From an uncultured Acidobacteriia bacterium (lineage in GTDB: Bacteria > Acidobacteriota > Terriglobia > Bryobacterales > Bryobacteraceae): DNA of 64,000 nucleotides. Positions 63,705-64,000 of the stretch are shown here, one piece after another; the first letter of the stretch is position 1, and each line of letters starts with the position of its first letter. Made by a program: the position numbers and the translations under genes. The notes under the pieces were generated by a model. That model saw nothing but the letters and a program-made list of their open reading frames with translations. It had not been told where the DNA came from and searched no databases. The stretch lies in assembly GCA_903875575.1 (NCBI GenBank), contig CAIQWJ010000024.1, positions 124,001 to 188,000 of the forward strand. Reading direction: 5' to 3'.

Positions 63705-64000
63705 CTATTTGGCAGGGCGCGGATTTGCGCTGGGAACTGTCGGCAGTAACGGCGGTACCCCGGCTTCCAGCAGCTGCCGAACGGTGACGGATTTGCCGCG
63801 ACGCGTCGCTTCTTTGAGGATTGCTGTTGCTGCCGGCGATTGGAAGTTGAAGTGGTTGTCGCGAAGGACCTGGACCAGGCCTTCGTCGCCGTCGATCCAG
63901 CGGTTGGTGCCGGCCAAGGCGTCGACTTCGTCCTCCAGGTCCTTGATAACCGCTGGCATTCCAACCGAGGCACCGACATAATCTATGATCTTCTTTGAAT
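63705..64000 (-). CDS. C-terminal part of an ankyrin-repeat-like protein (partial)
   Basis: The frame is open to the right edge of the window; 98 residues are visible. The sequence SKKIIDYVGASVGMPAV ... AGTNRWIDGDEGLVQVLRDNHFNF, then AILKEATRRGKSVTVRQLLEAGVPP fits one ankyrin repeat (RGKSVTVRQLLEAGVPP) after less regular repeats. The ATG at 63959 is internal, so the start lies outside. Stop TAG at 63707..63705. It ends 18 bases beyond the propeller gene start. Confidence 0.6.
   Translation of the reverse strand, partial: SKKIIDYVGASVGMPAVIKDLEDEVDALAGTNRWIDGDEGLVQVLRDNHFNFQSPAATAILKEATRRGKSVTVRQLLEAGVPPLLPTVPSANPRPAK

Overview
This GC-rich window most likely comes from a soil member of the Acidobacteriota, of the Bryobacterales/Solibacter type. 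The reasons are two copies of the soil-associated TIGR03435 family, a PEP-CTERM exported protein, exported sugar isomerases and esterases with Gly/Arg-rich inserts, an outer membrane (LpxB, TonB receptor, patatin-barrel protein), many small toxin-antitoxin genes, and dispersed short intergenic repeats. This assignment is inference from protein families; no rRNA, tRNA or CRISPR array was found.

Layout. 1-466: VapBC-like pair cut by the window edge. 654-5270: NAD(P)/FAD iron-sulfur flavoprotein with the two subunits of a 2-oxoacid oxidoreductase (korAB), then a CBS-domain gene (5484). 5949-16240: the most striking region. A membrane-anchored winged-helix/TPR regulator is divergent from four translationally coupled genes: one PEP-CTERM protein and three huge paralogues, each with a signal peptide, a DNRLRE-like domain, about 390 residues of collagen-like Gly-X-Thr repeats and exactly seven propeller-type blades. 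A decayed same-strand copy of the CBS gene lies just beyond (16391), so the island is bracketed by direct repeats. 16695-21010: TonB receptor divergent from an ECF sigma/anti-sigma pair. 21050-37709: exported proteins (TIGR03435, NHL, cupin, patatin, esterase, two isomerases, a cytochrome/PQQ propeller protein), a nonsense-mutated zeta toxin, and a DUF433/DUF5615 pair.

38357-43056: argC-argB-N-acetyltransferase with a predicted tandem ArgR operator and an upstream helically phased repeat array, followed by an AlkZ-like gene and a histone-deacetylase-like gene. 43040-45670 (minus): lipid-type operon (CDP-alcohol phosphatidyltransferase, GtrA, LPG-synthase-like membrane protein, ThiE-like). 45723-50150: PepSY membrane protein and Gly-rich exported protein divergent from a histidine kinase/response regulator. 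50147-55328 (minus): lpxB, an apparently catalytically dead M1 peptidase homologue, an amidohydrolase and a small membrane protein. 55418-60240: small accessory genes, including a frameshifted SRA-Mrr type restriction enzyme, XRE, RHH-GNAT, DUF2442 and a VapB-like orphan, plus an esterase. 60351-64000: hypothetical protein, DEAD-box helicase with a clear terminator, YWTD-type propeller protein, and the end of an ankyrin-like protein.

Many exported-protein genes lack a Shine-Dalgarno sequence and carry a TATANT-like box 4-9 bases before the start codon, suggesting frequent leaderless transcription. Starts were reassigned where a signal peptide, an SD sequence or a 4-base stop/start overlap supported it.
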